Below are positions 43,018 through 51,948 of a DNA stretch of 64,000 nucleotides, one piece after another. Source of the DNA: Cystobacter fuscus (GTDB taxonomy: Bacteria; Myxococcota; Myxococcia; Myxococcales; Myxococcaceae). A program made the translations under genes and the position numbers. The stretch covers positions 5,704,001 through 5,768,000 of the forward strand of contig NZ_CP022098.1 in the NCBI RefSeq assembly GCF_002305875.1, given 5' to 3'. The first letter of the stretch is position 1; every line of letters starts with the position of its first letter. The notes beneath the pieces are model-generated. The model did not search any database, was not told where the DNA came from, and saw only the letters and a program-made list of their open reading frames with translations.

Positions 43018-44223
43018 TCAGCCATGACTCTTCCGTTCCCAGGTCAGCCGCACCCGCGTGCCATGGGGCTCCAGGGTGTCGATGGCGATTGTCCACGAGA
43101 ACCGCCGGGCGAGCCGCTCCACCAGGGAGAGTCCGATGCCAAAGCCCTCCTGCCCCGGCTCGACCGAGCCGAAGCCGACGCCGGTGTCAGAGAGGGTCCA
43201 CGCCGTGGGCTCGATGCCGATGACGATGCGTCCCTCGCTCGTGTAGGCCAGGGCGTTCTTGAGGAGGTTGCCCAGCATCACCCGGGCCACGGGGGCTGGG
43301 AGGGGGGCCAGGACTTCTCCCGCGGACTCGATGGAGAGCTCGACGTGGTCGCTCTGGCGCAGGTGCTCGTACAGCGCGACCAGCTCACGTGAGACTCGGA
43401 GCAGCTCGCAGCGCTCCTCGGAGCGGCGCTCCCGCGCCAACCAGAGGATGCCCTCCGTCAGCAGGCCCATCTGGTTCACGGCCTGGCGAAGGCGGCGGAA
43501 TGTCTCCGCGTCCCGGGGTGGGTCGAGTTCGAGGATCTCCACCGCCCCCTGGGCCACGGCCAGGGGTGTGCGCAGCTCGTGGCTCGCGTCGCGGTTGAAC
43601 CGCCGCTCACGCTCCAGCAACTCCTGGATACGTGCGTCCCGCGTTCGCAGCGCCTCGAGCAGCGCGCGCACCTCGGCCACTCGGCCATCGTCCTCGGGGA
43701 GTGCTCCGTCCTCTTCCCGCAGCCGTTCCACCAGTTGCTCCAGCGGCCGACCGAGGCGGCGGGCCACGATGTGGCCGAGCAGCGCGGCGGCCAGCAGCGC
43801 CAGCAGCGCGCTGGTGAGGAGCAGGCCGGTCCTTCGCCGGAGCTGGGACGTCGTGCTCGTCAGTGCGGACACGTCGAGCGCGACATACCGGGGGGTCCCG
43901 TTCGCCGCGCCAGGGCGCACCGCGACGTGGAAGTGTCCGTGGCCCTCGGTGGGGATCTCGTATTCGCCCTGGGACGCCTTCTCCGCCAGTCGCTCTCTCA
44001 GCCAGGGAGGCAGCGAGGCTTGGCCGGAATACGTGGTGATGCCCGGCGGATGCCCCGGCTCGGGCCGGTCCGCCTCGGCGGCGACGAGCCGGTTGAAGAT
44101 GACGTCCTCGAGGTCATAGCTGAAGAGCGTGAAGAACGCGCCCATGAGCACCAGCGCGAACGCCGCGCAAAGCCACATGGAGCGCAGCAGGAGGTCACGG
44201 ACCGGTCTGGCACTTGCGCGCAT
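43018..44223 (-). CDS. OmpR-type system sensor histidine kinase
   Basis: 401 residues from ATG 44223. Two membrane helices (about 14-36 and 132-155) enclose a 95-residue extracytoplasmic domain with a His-rich patch (GHGHFHV). Then HAMP-like linker, phospho-acceptor H215 in RDASHELRTPLA, N box NLLKNALAYTSEG, and G boxes SDTGVGF and GFGIGLSLVERLA. The start overlaps the regulator gene by 29 bases. The His patch hints at metal or pH sensing but does not prove it. Confidence 0.93.
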   Translation of the reverse strand: MRASARPVRDLLLRSMWLCAAFALVLMGAFFTLFSYDLEDVIFNRLVAAEADRPEPGHPPGITTYSGQASLPPWLRERLAEKASQGEYEIPTEGHGHFHVAVRPGAANGTPRYVALDVSALTSTTSQLRRRTGLLLTSALLALLAAALLGHIVARRLGRPLEQLVERLREEDGALPEDDGRVAEVRALLEALRTRDARIQELLERERRFNRDASHELRTPLAVAQGAVEILELDPPRDAETFRRLRQAVNQMGLLTEGILWLARERRSEERCELLRVSRELVALYEHLRQSDHVELSIESAGEVLAPLPAPVARVMLGNLLKNALAYTSEGRIVIGIEPTAWTLSDTGVGFGSVEPGQEGFGIGLSLVERLARRFSWTIAIDTLEPHGTRVRLTWERKSHG

Positions 44224-44881
44224 CCAGGCTGTACCCCTCGTTTCGCCGGGTGGTGATGGCATGGTCGACTCCCAGCCCGGCGAGCGCCTTGCGCAGGGCG
44301 TAGACGTGGGTGCGTAGCGCGCTCGAATCCGGCGCGTCGTCCCCCCAGAGCCGCTCCGCCAGCGCCTCCGTGGAGACGGCGGCGGGCGCGGCCTCCATCA
44401 GGAGCCGCAGGATGAGGGCCTCGGTGCGATGGAGCCGGACGGTGCGCTCGCCCCAGCGCAGTTGTCCGCTCTCTGGCTCCAGGGTGAGTCCTCCCAGGAT
44501 CAGTCGCCGCCCGCTCGGGGGAACGGGCCGGCGTGCCAGCGCTTCCAGGCGCCAGCGCAGTTCCCGGAGCGAGAACGGCTTGACGAGGTAGTCATCCGCG
44601 CCTGCCTGGAAGCCCTCTTGCTTGTCCTCGAGCGTGTCCCGGGCCGTCAGCATGAGGATGGGAACGAGCCGGGGTGCGAGCTGCCGGTAACGCTCGCACA
44701 CCTGGATGCCGCTCATGCCGGGCAGCATCAGGTCGAGCACGATGACGTCGTAGGCGTTGGCCAGCGCGAGCGCGAGCCCCTGGGGGCCGGTGGCCGCGAA
44801 GTCCAGGAGGAAGTCCGGCTCCAGGAACCGGGCGATGTTGGCCTGGAGGTCACGATTGTCCTCGACGATGAGTACGCGCAT
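44195..44881 (-). CDS. OmpR-family response regulator
   Basis: 228 residues from ATG 44881. Receiver: MRVLIVEDNRDLQ, phospho-acceptor D50 in VIVLDLMLPGM, LTAR, YLVKPFSLREL. Winged-helix effector: ERTVRLHRTEALILRLLME, RTHVYALRKALAGLG, TTRRNEGYSL. First gene of the regulator-kinase operon. Immediately upstream, at 44937-44976, is a double pair of TGTCAA/TTGAC repeats with 11-base period, the geometry OmpR-family dimers bind; the divergent hydrolase gene may be its target. Confidence 0.94.
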   Translation of the reverse strand: MRVLIVEDNRDLQANIARFLEPDFLLDFAATGPQGLALALANAYDVIVLDLMLPGMSGIQVCERYRQLAPRLVPILMLTARDTLEDKQEGFQAGADDYLVKPFSLRELRWRLEALARRPVPPSGRRLILGGLTLEPESGQLRWGERTVRLHRTEALILRLLMEAAPAAVSTEALAERLWGDDAPDSSALRTHVYALRKALAGLGVDHAITTRRNEGYSLDARKCQTGP

Positions 44882-44936
44882 GGAGGGAGCGCCGGACTCC
44901 TGTTCCGGACGCAAGCGAGGAGGGTACCAGCGGCCG

Positions 44937-44976
44937 TGTCAAACGAGTGTCAACGCGTGATTGACGCGGGGTTGAC
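44937..44976. promoter_or_regulatory. Candidate OmpR-type operator array
   Basis: TGTCAA at 44937 and 44948 (11-base period), then TTGAC at 44961 and 44972 (11-base period). The second pair is the inverse of the first, giving a symmetric array of two direct-repeat pairs between the divergent regulator and hydrolase genes. Confidence 0.6.
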
Positions 44977-45023
44977 CCGTGCGTTGGCAGTGTGGGTGCC
45001 CTCTTTCGAGGAGGAGTACCGCG

Positions 45024-45797
45024 ATGACGCGCTTGCTTTTGCTGGGTCTCTGCTTCCTGTCCACCTCCGTGGCCCATGCCGCCCGCCCCGCCGTGCCGAT
45101 GGAGGTCCAGGCAGAGGATGGGGAACGGATTGCCGTACAGGTGCTGGAACCGGAAGGGGACGCCGCGAATCCGCCCGTGGCCGTCCTCCTGCACGGCCTC
45201 ACCCGGAACAAGGAGGACTGGCTGTCCGATGCCGCGCCCACGTATGGCGGGGCGCTGACGGAGTACCTGTTACGCTCCGGCTACCGGGTCTACCTCATGG
45301 ACGCGAGGCGGCACGGGGCACGGGCGACTCCCGACGCGCGGCCCGGCGAGCTCGCGAAGCGGGCGCACGGCGGGGACACCGCGCCCTATCAGGCGATGAT
45401 CGTGGACACCGTGCGCGATGCGCGGGCGCTCCTCGCGCGGGTGCTGGCCGGGGGCAAGCCACCGCGGGTGCTCGTCGCGGGTTACAGCATGGGCGCCCAG
45501 GTGGGGCTCCTGCTGGCCTCGCGCGAGCCACGCGTCACGCATCTGGTGACGATGGTACCACCGCACGTCGACCCCGTGCTGGGCGACGCCGCGCCCGTGA
45601 ACCGGATGGGCGGGATTCATCAGTCCTGGCTGCTGCTGACCGCGACGCGCGACCCGTTCTCCACGGCGGAGAACAGCCAGGCGCTGTTCGAGGCCGCGCC
45701 GTCCAAGAGCAAGGCGCGCAAGGCCTTCGACAGCGGGCACGCCTTGCCGCGCGAGTACCTCGACGAGGTGCGCCGCTGGTTGAGTGAGACGCGATAG
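45024..45797 (+). CDS. Exported alpha/beta hydrolase
   Basis: 257 residues from ATG 45024, with GAGGAGGAG upstream. Signal peptide MTRLLLLGLCFLSTSVAHA. Catalytic triad visible: oxyanion LLHGLTRNKEDW, nucleophile Ser in VAGYSMGAQ, Asp in LTATRDPFS, His in DSGHALP. Probably a periplasmic esterase or lipase-like enzyme. Divergent from the two-component operon and sharing its repeat-rich promoter, so likely regulated by it. Ends three bases from the convergent hemerythrin gene. Confidence 0.9.
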   Translation: MTRLLLLGLCFLSTSVAHAARPAVPMEVQAEDGERIAVQVLEPEGDAANPPVAVLLHGLTRNKEDWLSDAAPTYGGALTEYLLRSGYRVYLMDARRHGARATPDARPGELAKRAHGGDTAPYQAMIVDTVRDARALLARVLAGGKPPRVLVAGYSMGAQVGLLLASREPRVTHLVTMVPPHVDPVLGDAAPVNRMGGIHQSWLLLTATRDPFSTAENSQALFEAAPSKSKARKAFDSGHALPREYLDEVRRWLSETR

Positions 45798-45800
45798 TCC

Positions 45801-46292
45801 TCAGCTCAGCGGCGCCGCCTCGCCGATCTCACGGGGGACCTGCATGCGCGGCTGGGTCTGGATGAGCTCGGAGAACATGGCCTCGAGCTGCTCGCCCATG
45901 ACGCTCAGCTCCTCCTTGGTCAGCAGCTTCTTCACTTGCTTGAAGAGGTCCTTCTCCTCTTCCTCGACGTGATGCTCGACCAGATCCTGGAGCACCTTCA
46001 CCTTCGCCCTGAACTGCGCGTCGGAGGGCTCCATGTCGAGCAGATCCGCGATGACGCGCTTGGCCGACAGATGCTCCTCCACCGCCTCCTGGAGCTTGTC
46101 CGCCGTGGGCCCGACGTAGACGCTGGGGTAGAAGAGCTTCTCCTCGATGGTGGCGTGCGCCGCGAGGTTGTCCGCGATACGCACGAACAGCGCCCTCAGC
46201 AACTCCTCCTTGCCCTCGCCGGTCTTCTCGAACTTCTCGAACAGTTCCTCGACCTCGCGGTGCTGCTGCGTCAACAGTTCGATGGCGTCCAT
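45801..46292 (-). CDS. Hemerythrin-like HHE domain protein
   Basis: 163 residues from ATG 46292 (MDAIELLTQQHREVEELFEK). Four-helix bundle with the metal ligands H-xxx-E, HATIEEKLFYP, EHLSAKRVI and EHHVEEEEKDLF, the HHE pattern of a di-iron site. Such proteins bind oxygen or nitric oxide or help repair iron centres; which applies here is unknown. Longer upstream frames to 46469 lack family sequence. Confidence 0.9.
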   Translation of the reverse strand: MDAIELLTQQHREVEELFEKFEKTGEGKEELLRALFVRIADNLAAHATIEEKLFYPSVYVGPTADKLQEAVEEHLSAKRVIADLLDMEPSDAQFRAKVKVLQDLVEHHVEEEEKDLFKQVKKLLTKEELSVMGEQLEAMFSELIQTQPRMQVPREIGEAAPLS

Positions 46293-46565
46293 GGTCTCGT
46301 TCCCCTCGTATGTGAGTCGCGTGAGGCGTTCCTGGAGCCAACTTCGGCACGGCTCCCGGGGACGCCAACTGTCAGGCTCCTTCTCCGCCGTGCTGTCGGG
46401 GGGACTCGACTCCACGGGTTCGCCCCGCCCAGGGACTTCTCGCGTGGGGCGCGGGGATCCTGGAAGCATGCCTGCTCACCGGCATGGCGGAGGCTGCTAT
46501 GGCGTCCGGGAGGGACATGCGGGAGGGCATGGACGGGTGCCTCTGGCTGCGCTTCACTGTGGCCG

Positions 46566-46943
46566 ATGACTCCTCACCAAGCAGAGAAGGTCCTGGCGGA
46601 CGCGGAAGTGGTGCCGTGCGCGGAGATGCAGCTCGCGGATGCCCGGAAGCTGGTGGATGCCTGCCTGGCCGAGGACGTGCCGGCCTTCGTCCACCGCGAG
46701 GCGTGTGGCAAGCCGAGCTGTTCCCCGAAGTTCCAGGTGCTCGTGCGTCCCGAGGACGTCCCCCGGGTCGCCGGCCTGCTCCAACAGCGCTGGTTGGACA
46801 GCCTCCACCGAGAGGGGCTCCTCCCCGAGGACCAGGCCCCCCGGGAGATACCGGAGGACGGCGAGCTGCCGTGCCCCGCGTGCGGCACGGCCGCCCCGCT
46901 CGTCGCGGGCGCGTGCAGCGACTGCGGCCTTCAGCTCGAGTGA
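46566..46943 (+). CDS. DUF2007-like domain protein with C-terminal zinc ribbon
   Basis: 125 residues from ATG 46566 (MTPHQAEKVLADAEVVPCAE). The first 80 residues resemble the signal-transducing DUF2007 family (ADARKLVDACLAEDVPAFVH, FQVLVRPEDVPRVAGLLQQR). The C-terminus adds a zinc ribbon, CPACGTAAPLVAGACSDCG. Function unknown. MarR follows 23 bases later on the same strand. Confidence 0.72.
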   Translation: MTPHQAEKVLADAEVVPCAEMQLADARKLVDACLAEDVPAFVHREACGKPSCSPKFQVLVRPEDVPRVAGLLQQRWLDSLHREGLLPEDQAPREIPEDGELPCPACGTAAPLVAGACSDCGLQLE

Positions 46944-46966
46944 GTCGCCACCAGAGAGGAACCCAG

Positions 46967-47473
46967 ATGCCGTACTACAACGAGAAGAACTACAGCATCG
47001 AGCGAAGCGTGGGCTACCTGCTCAACGAGCTCGCGAAGCTCATCAACGAGGACCTGGACGCGCGTCTCAAGGATGCCCTCTCGGTGAGCTTCGCGCAGTG
47101 GCGTGTGCTCGTGGCCATTCTGCAGTGCGACACCGAGCCCGAGCCCGCGTCCGCGTCCATCCTCTGTTCCAAGATCGACTATGACTCCGGTGCGATGACG
47201 CGTCTGCTCGACAAGCTGGAGGCGCTCGGCTTCATCACGAGGGAGCGCGACGTGTGGGACCGCAGGGCCTACACGCTCAAGCTGACGAAGAAAGGGCGCC
47301 TCGTGGCGACCAAGGGCCTCGTGATCGCCCGCGACAACCTCAATCACTCGATGGCGGATCTGACGGATCAAGAGGCCGAGACGCTCCTCTCGCTTCTCCT
47401 CAAGGTGAAGCAGACGAACCTGTCATTGAAGGCGGCGCGGCAACCCGCCCAGAAAGCCCAGAAGCGGGCCTAG
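46967..47473 (+). CDS. MarR-family transcriptional regulator
   Basis: 168 residues from ATG 46967 with AGAGGA upstream ([19 protein letters not shown]). Winged helix: [54 protein letters not shown]. Cytosolic dimeric repressor sensing small ligands. It precedes the metal GTPase gene by 166 bases; the palindrome in that gap may be its operator or that of a zinc regulator. Confidence 0.9.
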   Translation: MPYYNEKNYSIERSVGYLLNELAKLINEDLDARLKDALSVSFAQWRVLVAILQCDTEPEPASASILCSKIDYDSGAMTRLLDKLEALGFITRERDVWDRRAYTLKLTKKGRLVATKGLVIARDNLNHSMADLTDQEAETLLSLLLKVKQTNLSLKAARQPAQKAQKRA

Positions 47474-47517
47474 CTCCCGCGGCTCCGCCCTTCCCGGGTT
47501 CTGTCCCTCATTACTAC

Positions 47518-47534
47518 ATGCAACCGGGTTGCAT
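47518..47534. promoter_or_regulatory. 17-bp perfect palindrome before the metal GTPase
   Basis: ATGCAACC-G-GGTTGCAT, eight-base arms around one base, followed by ATGCAT. Located between the MarR stop and the COG0523 GTPase start. The geometry suits a MarR dimer or a Fur/Zur-type repressor. Confidence 0.6.
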
Positions 47535-47639
47535 ATGCATGGGGGTGGCATTAAAAGTGCCCGCCATGCCCGGAAGCCATTGGACCAGGAAGAGGACGGA
47601 CGACCCGCTCGAGCAGGTGCTGTACCGGGAGGGCGAGCC

Positions 47640-48875
47640 ATGAGGGATGGACGCCTGCCCGTCACCGTGCTCTCGGGCTTCCTGGGGGCGGGGAAGACGA
47701 CGCTGCTCAACCACGTGCTCAACAACCGGGAGGGCCGCCGGGTCGCCGTCATCGTCAACGACATGAGCGAGGTGAACATCGACGCCCGGCTGGTGAAGGG
47801 TGGGGCCTCGCTGTCGCGTGTGGACGAGCGGCTGGTGGAGATGAGCAACGGCTGCATCTGCTGCACGCTGCGCGAGGATCTGCTGGTGGAGGTGGGCCGG
47901 CTCGCGCGCGAGGGCCGCTTCGATCACCTGCTCATCGAGTCCACCGGCATCTCCGAGCCCATGCCGGTGGCGGAGACGTTCACCTTCGCGGACGAGCAGG
48001 GCCGCTGCCTGGGGGACGTGGCCCGGCTGGACACCCTGGTGACGGTGGTGGACGCCTTCAACTTCCTGAAGGACTGGGAAGACACCGAGGAACTGCGGGC
48101 GCGGGGGCTCGCCGCGGGCGAGGAGGACGAGCGCACGGTGGTGGATCTGCTGGTGGAGCAGGTGGAGTTCGCCGACGTGCTGGTGCTCAACAAGACGGAC
48201 CTGGTGTCACCCGAGCAGGTGGGCGAGCTGGAGTCCATCCTCCGCCAGCTCAATCCGGGTGCACGGCTCGTGCGTGTCCAGCAGGGCCGGGTCGCGCTGT
48301 CCGACGTGCTGGAGACGGGGCTCTTCGAGCTGGAGAAGGCCCAGCGTGCTCCCGGCTGGTCGCGGACGCTGCGCGGCGAGGCCATTCCCGAGAGCGAGGC
48401 CTATGGAATCGAGAGCTTCGTCTTGCGCTCCCACCGTCCCTTCCACCCCGGGCGGCTGTGGGAGTTCATTCACGGGAGCTGGAAGGGCCTGCTGCGCTCC
48501 AAGGGGTTCTTCTGGCTGGCCACTCGCATGGAGGTGACGGGCGTGTGGGCCCAGGCGGGTGGGGCCTGCTCCTTCGAGCCCGCGGGGCTGTGGTGGGACG
48601 CCGTGCCCCGGGAGGAGTGGCCCGAGGAGCCCGAGGTCCGCGCCGAGCTCGAGCAGCACATGCGGGAGCCTTGGGGAGACAGGCGACAGGAACTCGTCTT
48701 CATCACCCGCCAGGTGGACCAGGCGCTGCTGCGCGGGGCGCTCGAGGAGTGCCTGCTCACCGACGAGGAGCTCGCCCTGGGCCCGACGGCCTGGAGCCAG
48801 CTCGAGGATCCCTTCCCGCCCTGGGTGATGGTGGGCGAGGGCGAGGATGAACCGTCCGCCGACGAGGCGGCTTGA
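47640..48875 (+). CDS. COG0523/CobW-type GTPase (ZigA-like metallochaperone)
   Basis: 411 residues from ATG 47640; GGGAGGG lies six bases upstream. P-loop [14 protein letters not shown] (K19), metal-binding Cys motif [11 protein letters not shown] (C72, C74, C75), switch [18 protein letters not shown], and the C-terminal CobW_C domain ([20 protein letters not shown]). The size and C-terminal form match the ZigA/YciC group, usually induced under zinc starvation and inserting zinc into client proteins. Zinc specificity is inference. Its promoter region holds a perfect 17-bp palindrome. Confidence 0.9.
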   Translation: MRDGRLPVTVLSGFLGAGKTTLLNHVLNNREGRRVAVIVNDMSEVNIDARLVKGGASLSRVDERLVEMSNGCICCTLREDLLVEVGRLAREGRFDHLLIESTGISEPMPVAETFTFADEQGRCLGDVARLDTLVTVVDAFNFLKDWEDTEELRARGLAAGEEDERTVVDLLVEQVEFADVLVLNKTDLVSPEQVGELESILRQLNPGARLVRVQQGRVALSDVLETGLFELEKAQRAPGWSRTLRGEAIPESEAYGIESFVLRSHRPFHPGRLWEFIHGSWKGLLRSKGFFWLATRMEVTGVWAQAGGACSFEPAGLWWDAVPREEWPEEPEVRAELEQHMREPWGDRRQELVFITRQVDQALLRGALEECLLTDEELALGPTAWSQLEDPFPPWVMVGEGEDEPSADEAA

Positions 48876-49018
48876 GCCGCTGAAACTGGCTTCGGCAGGG
48901 GACCGGGAGGGGAAACCGGGTTCATGAACGAAGCTCCGCGCAAGGCTTATCACACCCCATCCCTCATCACTCTCTCCTTATGAAGGGAGGGGAGTCTTAC
49001 TAGGAAGGAGAGCACGTC

Positions 49019-49135
49019 ATGTCGCATGGAAATCCGACGCAGGAGGCTCCGCCATGCTCCTGCGCACACACTCGAGGCCGTCCCCCGAGAGGCAAGAAGT
49101 GGTGCGTGGAGGCCTGTCCACCAACGCCCCAGTGA
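49019..49135 (+). CDS. Possible 38-residue metallothionein-like peptide
   Basis: ATG 49019 has AAGGAG eight bases upstream. The peptide reads PPCSCAHTRG…RGKKWCVEAC, with the spacing C-x-C … G-x-x-W-C-x-E-A-C seen in SmtA/BmtA-type metallothioneins (for example GLYYCSEAC). It lies 143 bases after the metal GTPase. Against it: only about 65% of codons end in G or C, lower than the overlapping 135-residue frame at 49054, and the full family is longer with more cysteines. Could be a shadow frame. Confidence 0.3.
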   Translation: MSHGNPTQEAPPCSCAHTRGRPPRGKKWCVEACPPTPQ

Positions 49136-49461
49136 TCGACCCGGCGCCCGCTGAACGGACGCCCCCGCCGTGGTCCGTCATGCCCACCGAGCTGCTCTCG
49201 AGGTACCAGATACAACTCACCCAGCGGGAGAGCGAGCAGGAATTGAAGCTCCGTCTGGAAGAGGCCCGCCGGGATGGCATGCAGCGGCGGTGGCAGGCGC
49301 GCACCGTCCTGCGGTTGCTCGCCGTCATGTTCATTATCCTGTTCCTGCTGGCCCTGGGCTTCGCGCTCCGCGGCGATGCCGAGCAGAAGCGGTGGGCGTT
49401 CGGCGCACTGTCGGCGATCCTGGGTTCCATCCCGGGCGTCCTGATAGGCCGGAAGGTCTGA
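49054..49461 (+). CDS. Hypothetical membrane protein
   Basis: 135 residues; AGGAGG seven bases before ATG 49054 (ATG 49180 would drop 42 residues). A polar N-terminal region with a charged helix (QRESEQELKLRLEEARRDG) precedes two membrane segments (LLAVMFIILFLLALGFAL and FGALSAILGSIPGVLIG). No family recognised. The predicted layout is cytosolic N-terminus with a two-helix anchor. Confidence 0.65.
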   Translation: MLLRTHSRPSPERQEVVRGGLSTNAPVIDPAPAERTPPPWSVMPTELLSRYQIQLTQRESEQELKLRLEEARRDGMQRRWQARTVLRLLAVMFIILFLLALGFALRGDAEQKRWAFGALSAILGSIPGVLIGRKV

Positions 49462-49495
49462 CGCGCGGGACACACCGCCGTGAGCGGCCGGCCCC

Positions 49496-49861
49496 TCAGC
49501 GGGCGGACAGCTCGGCCATCACGAGCGGGCCGGCCTCCTCGAAGGCCCGCTGCACCGCGTCCAGCAGGGCGCCCGCCTCGTCCAGCCGCTGCTCCCGGGC
49601 GTGCGTCTCCAACGCCAGACAGCAGTGCCGCAGCCGGGGCAGGGCGTACACGGCGCTGCTGCCCGCCAGCCCATGCGCCTCGCTCACCAGCACCTTCGTG
49701 TTGCCCGCGGCGAGCGCCTCGCGCATGCGCGTGAGTTGGGGCGGAATGCTCTCGAGGTAGCGTTGGAACATCCCCCGCAACATCTCACCCGCGTCTTCCT
49801 GTCCCAGCTCGCGCAAGCGCGAGATCTGCTCCACATCGAGCACCGAGGGAGTGTCGTCCAT
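49496..49861 (-). CDS. HPt (histidine phosphotransfer) domain protein
   Basis: 121 residues. Single HPt four-helix domain with phospho-His63 in SEAHGLAGSSAVYALPRL, followed by HCCLALETHAREQRLDE. Relays phosphate between hybrid kinases and regulators; no such partner is adjacent. It begins ten bases after the topoisomerase IB stop, so the two are probably co-transcribed. Confidence 0.87.
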   Translation of the reverse strand: MDDTPSVLDVEQISRLRELGQEDAGEMLRGMFQRYLESIPPQLTRMREALAAGNTKVLVSEAHGLAGSSAVYALPRLRHCCLALETHAREQRLDEAGALLDAVQRAFEEAGPLVMAELSAR

Positions 49862-49871
49862 GGGGCCCAGT

Positions 49872-50903
49872 CTACACGGCGGGCCGTTGGCAGCCCCCCA
49901 ACATCTCCAGGAGCGCTTTTTCCGCCCCGTGCAGCCCGGGCTTCTCCTGCTGGGCCAGCTCCTCCACCGACTCGAAGTAGCGCTCCACCACGTGCCCCTT
50001 CTCGAACATCGCCAGCACCGAGGGGTAGATGTACGAGGCGCGTGCCACCGCCGGGGTATTGCCCAGGTGCTCGGCGGCCTCCTTCACCGCCGCCACCATG
50101 GACTTCTTCACTCCCCGTGCGCCCGCCTCCCGGGCCACCCGCTCCTTGGCCCGTGCCAGCGCGCAGGCGCAGATGAGCGTGCCCGCCCAGGTGCGGAAGT
50201 CCTTCGCGCTGTAGCGCTCGCCCATGATCTCGCGGATGTACTCGTTGATGTGGCGCCGCCGCACGTCCACCACCAGGCCGTCATCCAGTACGAACTTGAA
50301 GAGATCCCTCCCCGGGACCTTCATGCACTCGCGCACCACCCGCGCCACCTGCCGATCCTTCAGCTCGCGGTGCTGGTGCTGGCCGCTCTTGCCCGGGAAG
50401 TCGAAGATGACCGTGTCACCCTTGAGCTTCACGTGCCGGGAGCGCAGCGTGGCCAGCCCGTAGCTGTGGTTCTCCTCGGCGTACTGCTGGCTGCCGGGGC
50501 GGATGAAGCACGTGCCCAGGATCCGCAACAGGCACGCCATCACCCGATCCCGCCCCAGCCCCCGCTTGCGCAGGTCTTGTGACACGCGCCGCCGCAGCTT
50601 CGGCAGGGCCCGGGCGAAGTCCACGATGCGCTCGAACTTGCGCGCCTCCTGCCGCCGGGTGAAGGACTCGTGGTAGCGGTACTGCCACCGGCCCGCGCTG
50701 TCCTTGCCCATGGCCTGCAGCCGCGACGTCCCCGCGGGGCTGATGAGCACGTCCTTCCACGCCGGAGGCAGCTTCAGCGCCTCGATGCGCTCGACTTCCT
50801 TCGCGGGCACGCGCTTGCCGTCCGCCGTCCGGTAGTGGAACCCCCGCTGGGGACTGCCCACCCGGTGGATACCCACCTGTTGCAATCGCTCGATGTGCGT
50901 CAT
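49872..50903 (-). CDS. DNA topoisomerase IB
   Basis: 343 residues, the size of bacterial/poxvirus-type TopIB. N-terminal clamp (RGFHYRTADGKRVPAKEVER, LPPAWKDVLISP), catalytic domain with RYHESFTRRQEARKFER, SYGLATLRSRHVKLKG and KDFRTWAGT, and the nucleophilic tyrosine in VARASYIYPSVL. Relaxes supercoils through a 3'-phosphotyrosine. First gene of a two-gene operon with the HPt protein and divergent from the YqiJ-like gene. Confidence 0.93.
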   Translation of the reverse strand: MTHIERLQQVGIHRVGSPQRGFHYRTADGKRVPAKEVERIEALKLPPAWKDVLISPAGTSRLQAMGKDSAGRWQYRYHESFTRRQEARKFERIVDFARALPKLRRRVSQDLRKRGLGRDRVMACLLRILGTCFIRPGSQQYAEENHSYGLATLRSRHVKLKGDTVIFDFPGKSGQHQHRELKDRQVARVVRECMKVPGRDLFKFVLDDGLVVDVRRRHINEYIREIMGERYSAKDFRTWAGTLICACALARAKERVAREAGARGVKKSMVAAVKEAAEHLGNTPAVARASYIYPSVLAMFEKGHVVERYFESVEELAQQEKPGLHGAEKALLEMLGGCQRPAV

Positions 50904-51095
50904 GTCCGCGTCACGGCTCCCCGGTCACGTGCCGTGCACGCGGCCTCCTTCATGGCTGTGCAGCCGGGAGCGTCGCGTCAATGCGTCCCTCCTTCACTCG
51001 GAGGGCAGGCGGGGAGGCGTGGAAATCGACCGGGGGTGGTTCGTGATCCACGGTTCCTGGAATAAGCTCCCGCCACCTCTTTCTCGCTGGGTGAG

Positions 51096-51836
51096 ATGAC
51101 CGACTTCCTGGCCGCCATCCTGGCCTTTCCCACCGTCCTGTTCACCATCCCCCTGGGTGTGGTGGTCGGCTACTGGCTGACCGTCATCGTGGGCGCCGTG
51201 GGCATCGACGTGCTGGACGGCGATGTGGGCGGTGCCCTCGAGGGAGGCGCCAAGGGAGCGGTCGAGGGCGGAGCCAAGGCGGCCCTGGAGGGGCACTCCC
51301 ATGGCTCCTTCCTGGATGTGCTCGGGTTCGGCGGGGTGCCGACCACGGTGTCGGTGAGCTTCGTCGTCTTCCTCTCCTGGCTGCTGTCGCTGGCCGTGGG
51401 CCGTCCGCTCCAGACGCTGCTCGGCGCGCTTCCGGGGGTGCTCGTCACGGGAGGACTGGCCGCGCTGTGCCTCGGGGTGGGGGCGGTGCTCGCGGGATTC
51501 GCCGTGCGGCCCCTGCGTCCACTCTTCGCCGTGCAGCAGGCCCCGCGCCGCGCGGAGCTGATGGGCCGGGTGTGTGTCGTCGCCAGTGGCCGGGTGGATG
51601 GGCGCTTCGGCCACGCCACCGTCGAGGATGGCGGGGCCGGCCTCATCCTCAACATCGTGTGTGACAAGGCCAATGAGCTCAAGCGCGGGGAGAAGGCGCT
51701 CATCCTCGCCTACGACGCCACCCGGGACGCCTACGAGGTGGAGCCCGTGGATTGGCTCCTGCCCCAGGAAATCGAGCACCTGAAGGATCCGCTCACCGCC
51801 GCGGCCATGGCCCGCGACAGGGTCCGCACCCGCTAG
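51096..51836 (+). CDS. YqiJ-like OB-fold membrane protein
   Basis: 246 residues. Membrane helices at both ends of the first half (AILAFPTVLFTIPLGVVVGY, VSFVVFLSWLLSLAV, VLVTGGLAALCLGVGAVLAG) with a Gly/Ala-rich loop (GDVGGALEGGAKGAVEGGAK) and a C-terminal OB-fold domain (LMGRVCVVASGRVDGRFGHA). YqiJ/NfeD-type proteins accompany flotillins, and the next gene is a YqiK-like flotillin (112 bases away). Divergent from topoisomerase IB. Probably a membrane partner of the flotillin. Confidence 0.85.
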   Translation: MTDFLAAILAFPTVLFTIPLGVVVGYWLTVIVGAVGIDVLDGDVGGALEGGAKGAVEGGAKAALEGHSHGSFLDVLGFGGVPTTVSVSFVVFLSWLLSLAVGRPLQTLLGALPGVLVTGGLAALCLGVGAVLAGFAVRPLRPLFAVQQAPRRAELMGRVCVVASGRVDGRFGHATVEDGGAGLILNIVCDKANELKRGEKALILAYDATRDAYEVEPVDWLLPQEIEHLKDPLTAAAMARDRVRTR

Positions 51837-51948
51837 CCCGCCCGTCTTCTTCTTCCTTTCTTCGTACCGCGCCGGAGTCGTTTCAGGGGGAACCGGCCGC
51901 GTCTTCACAGAAGCCCCCCGGTCTACTTCGTTCGGGAAAAGCACCGAC

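Noticed and set aside
49872-50903. Tyrosine recombinase/integrase and possible mobile element
   Set aside because: The fold is related, but the motifs (KDFRTW, ASYIYPSVL) and size are those of topoisomerase IB; no att sites are visible.
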